A stretch of 60,000 nucleotides of DNA from Branchiostoma floridae (lineage: Eukaryota > Chordata > Leptocardii > Amphioxiformes > Branchiostomatidae). Under the pieces are notes generated by a model. That model did no database searches and was not told the DNA's origin. It worked only from the letters and a program-made list of their open reading frames with translations. The DNA lies in contig NC_049983.1 in assembly GCF_000003815.2 (NCBI RefSeq), forward strand, positions 8,911,470-8,971,469. Reading direction: 5' to 3'. Positions 58,263-60,000 of the stretch are shown here, piece after piece. Numbering within the stretch: the first letter of the stretch is position 1; each line of letters starts with the position of its first letter. The translations under genes and the position numbers were made by a program.

Positions 58263-58619
58263 AGCCCGAGTTTGTTCTCAAGTACGTTTTATGATATGAT
58301 TTATACTTTATATCAGACAGATTTCCTGTATCATTCTATGTTATCATCATTTTGATGCGTCGTTTCCTGTTTCTTGCCAAGTGCCTGCGAACCGTAATAC
58401 TTTCGAATTTCGCTATTTTTGTTATGTATCTCAGCAAGTTTAGAAAGTGTTGTCAAGAAGTCAGATCCGGTAGGATGTTCTTATCACTGAGGGAAATAGT
58501 TCTCGGAATCTCGGATACAGTAATTGGCAAGAGAAAGCCTCGAAGTATCATACCCTCAGCCCTAAGAATGTTTGTCATGGATTCTTTGAGGGACAGTCAT
58601 CAAAACATCACATTTCTGA

Positions 58620-59640
58620 ATATGCTGATATCGAAAGATATTCAGGTTTAAACAAATATTTCTGGAGTTTCCTCAAGCAAACCTGAACGCGCGCATATGT
58701 ATAGTCTTATGCCAGTTCTTAGACCAAAGTGTCGTTTGGCTATCCCATGATGCAACAATGCTTGACTAAGTGTGTTGTCAGAACTGCAAATGTACTTCTA
58801 CGTGATACTTGGACGCGCAGGTGTTATCAGCTTGAAGAGCTAAAATTAGAAACATTCTTTATTTTGCACAAAGCTACCAGGGGCAACGTTCCCTGTGAAA
58901 CTCTGAAACAGCAAACAGTATCAGTTACACTCCACCCGAGTATGACTCAGGCATTCTAAATATGCTGATATAGAAATATATTCCAGTATATACGTTAAAG
59001 ATATTTCTGGAGTTTCCTCAAGTAAACTTGAACAGGTACGCATATGTATTGCCTTGTACCAGTATTTAGACCAAAGTGTCGTTTGGCTATCCCATGATGC
59101 AACAGTGCTTGACTAAGTGTGTTGTCAGATCTGCAAATGTTCTTCTACGTGATACTTGAACGCGCAGGTGTCATCAGCTTGAAGAGCTAAAATTAGAAAC
59201 ATTCTTCATTTTGCACAAAGCTACCAGGGGCAACGTTCCCTGTGAAACTCTGAAACAGCAAACAGTATCGGTTACAAGCCGCTCGAGTATGACTCAGACA
59301 TTTCTAAATATGCTGATATAGAAAGATATTCCAGTATATAAAGATATTTCTGGAGTTTCCTCAAGTAAACTTGAACGGGTACGCATATGTATTGCCTTGT
59401 ACCAGTATTTAGACCAAAGTGTCGTTTGGCTATCCCATGATGCAACAGTACTTGACTAAGTGTGTTGTCAGAACTGCCAATGTGCTTCTTCGTGATACTT
59501 GAACGCGCAGGTGTCATCAGCTTGAAGAGCTAAAATTAGAAACATTCTTTATTTTGCACAAAGCTACCACGGGCAACGTTCCCTGTGAAACTCTGAAACA
59601 GCAAACAGTATCGGTTACACTCCGCCCGAGTATGACTCAG
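58620..59640. repeat. tandem repeat, about 345-bp period, three copies
   Basis: TATGCTGATA.CGAAAGATAT recurs at 58621, 58961 and 59309. Each unit includes GTCGTTTGGCTATCCCATGA and GGCAACGTTCCCTGTGAAAC. The first unit has an open frame (58729-58959), but the same frame has a stop in the next unit (CGTGATACTTGA), so no coding role is called. The last 59645-60000 stretch is unrecognised. Confidence 0.85.
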
Positions 59641-60000
59641 GCGCCTCGAGTGGGAAACTTGGAGAAATGTCACCCGGTGACACTGTCCTGATCTTTCCAG
59701 ATCACCTCAGCTTCGCGCACATGTTTCAGCCCAGAAGAGAAAACATTGCTGACAGATATTGCACATTGGTGTAGAGACCTTCTCTCTCTTCTGTATATTC
59801 TGTAGTTTAAAAGGACGACCTTTCAGACGGGATAGTGGGCGGTTAGAGGGCTGGGAAAACTTGCTGGTGGGACTTTTGACCATCAGGTGAAGAATATGTG
59901 CGTTTTACATTTACCAAGATTGGATATGTTTTCTATTTTTCTTAGGTTTGTAACCATGTGTAGACAGCAAAATTCGAGAAGTTGTGTTAGCAAATCGGAG

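Overview
The window looks like nuclear DNA of an invertebrate deuterostome, most likely an amphioxus (Branchiostoma). The reasons are: genes with GT-AG introns, very low coding density, a chordate-style GAS2-like calponin-homology gene, and many short inverted-repeat elements, tRNA-derived SINEs and minisatellites. The species is inferred; no marker gene here proves it.

Two genes are supported. (1) On the minus strand, three exons (3997-3931, 3399-3231, 1569-1188) join with matching splice phases into a 205-residue secreted precursor. It has a signal peptide, no cysteine in the mature part, dibasic cleavage sites and two related peptides ending NAWVLY and NAWILY, each followed directly by KR. 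I cannot assign it to a known family; it is the best candidate here for something undescribed. Four CRE half or full sites lie about 170-220 bp upstream of the signal-peptide exon. A distal exon near 18821 would splice in frame and add Met-Lys-Ala-Ala-Ala to the signal peptide. (2) On the plus strand, a GAS2-like gene has a CH-domain exon (37099-37629) and a very long last exon (41688-44417), giving about 1,086 residues. The tail is basic and disordered-looking, with a repeated PRPRSAMAKF-type motif and an SRIP (SxIP) motif near the C-terminus. I see no GAR domain. A likely 5' UTR exon ends at 35545.

Layout: 1-1150 dispersed inverted-repeat element and tandem repeats; 1159-4216 neuropeptide-like gene and its proximal promoter; 4500-8780 LINE remnants and MITEs; 8780-14350 SINEs and two minisatellites; 14350-18820 LINE tail, SINE and MITE (first intron of the long model of gene 1); 18821-19165 possible distal promoter and exon; 19800-34725 dense mobile elements, including G/C-rich palindromic and CGTACG-rich inverted-repeat elements, a fresh-looking poly(A) retrocopy and satellite arrays; 35400-44760 GAS2-like gene, with a 185-bp satellite in its intron; 44760-50230 MITEs and SINEs; 50900-52512 a promoter-like, GC-richer stretch with two strong splice donors but no recognised coding exon; 54100-59640 microsatellites and three tandem-repeat arrays.

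The two genes show no functional link. Most of the window is repeat-derived or unrecognised noncoding DNA.
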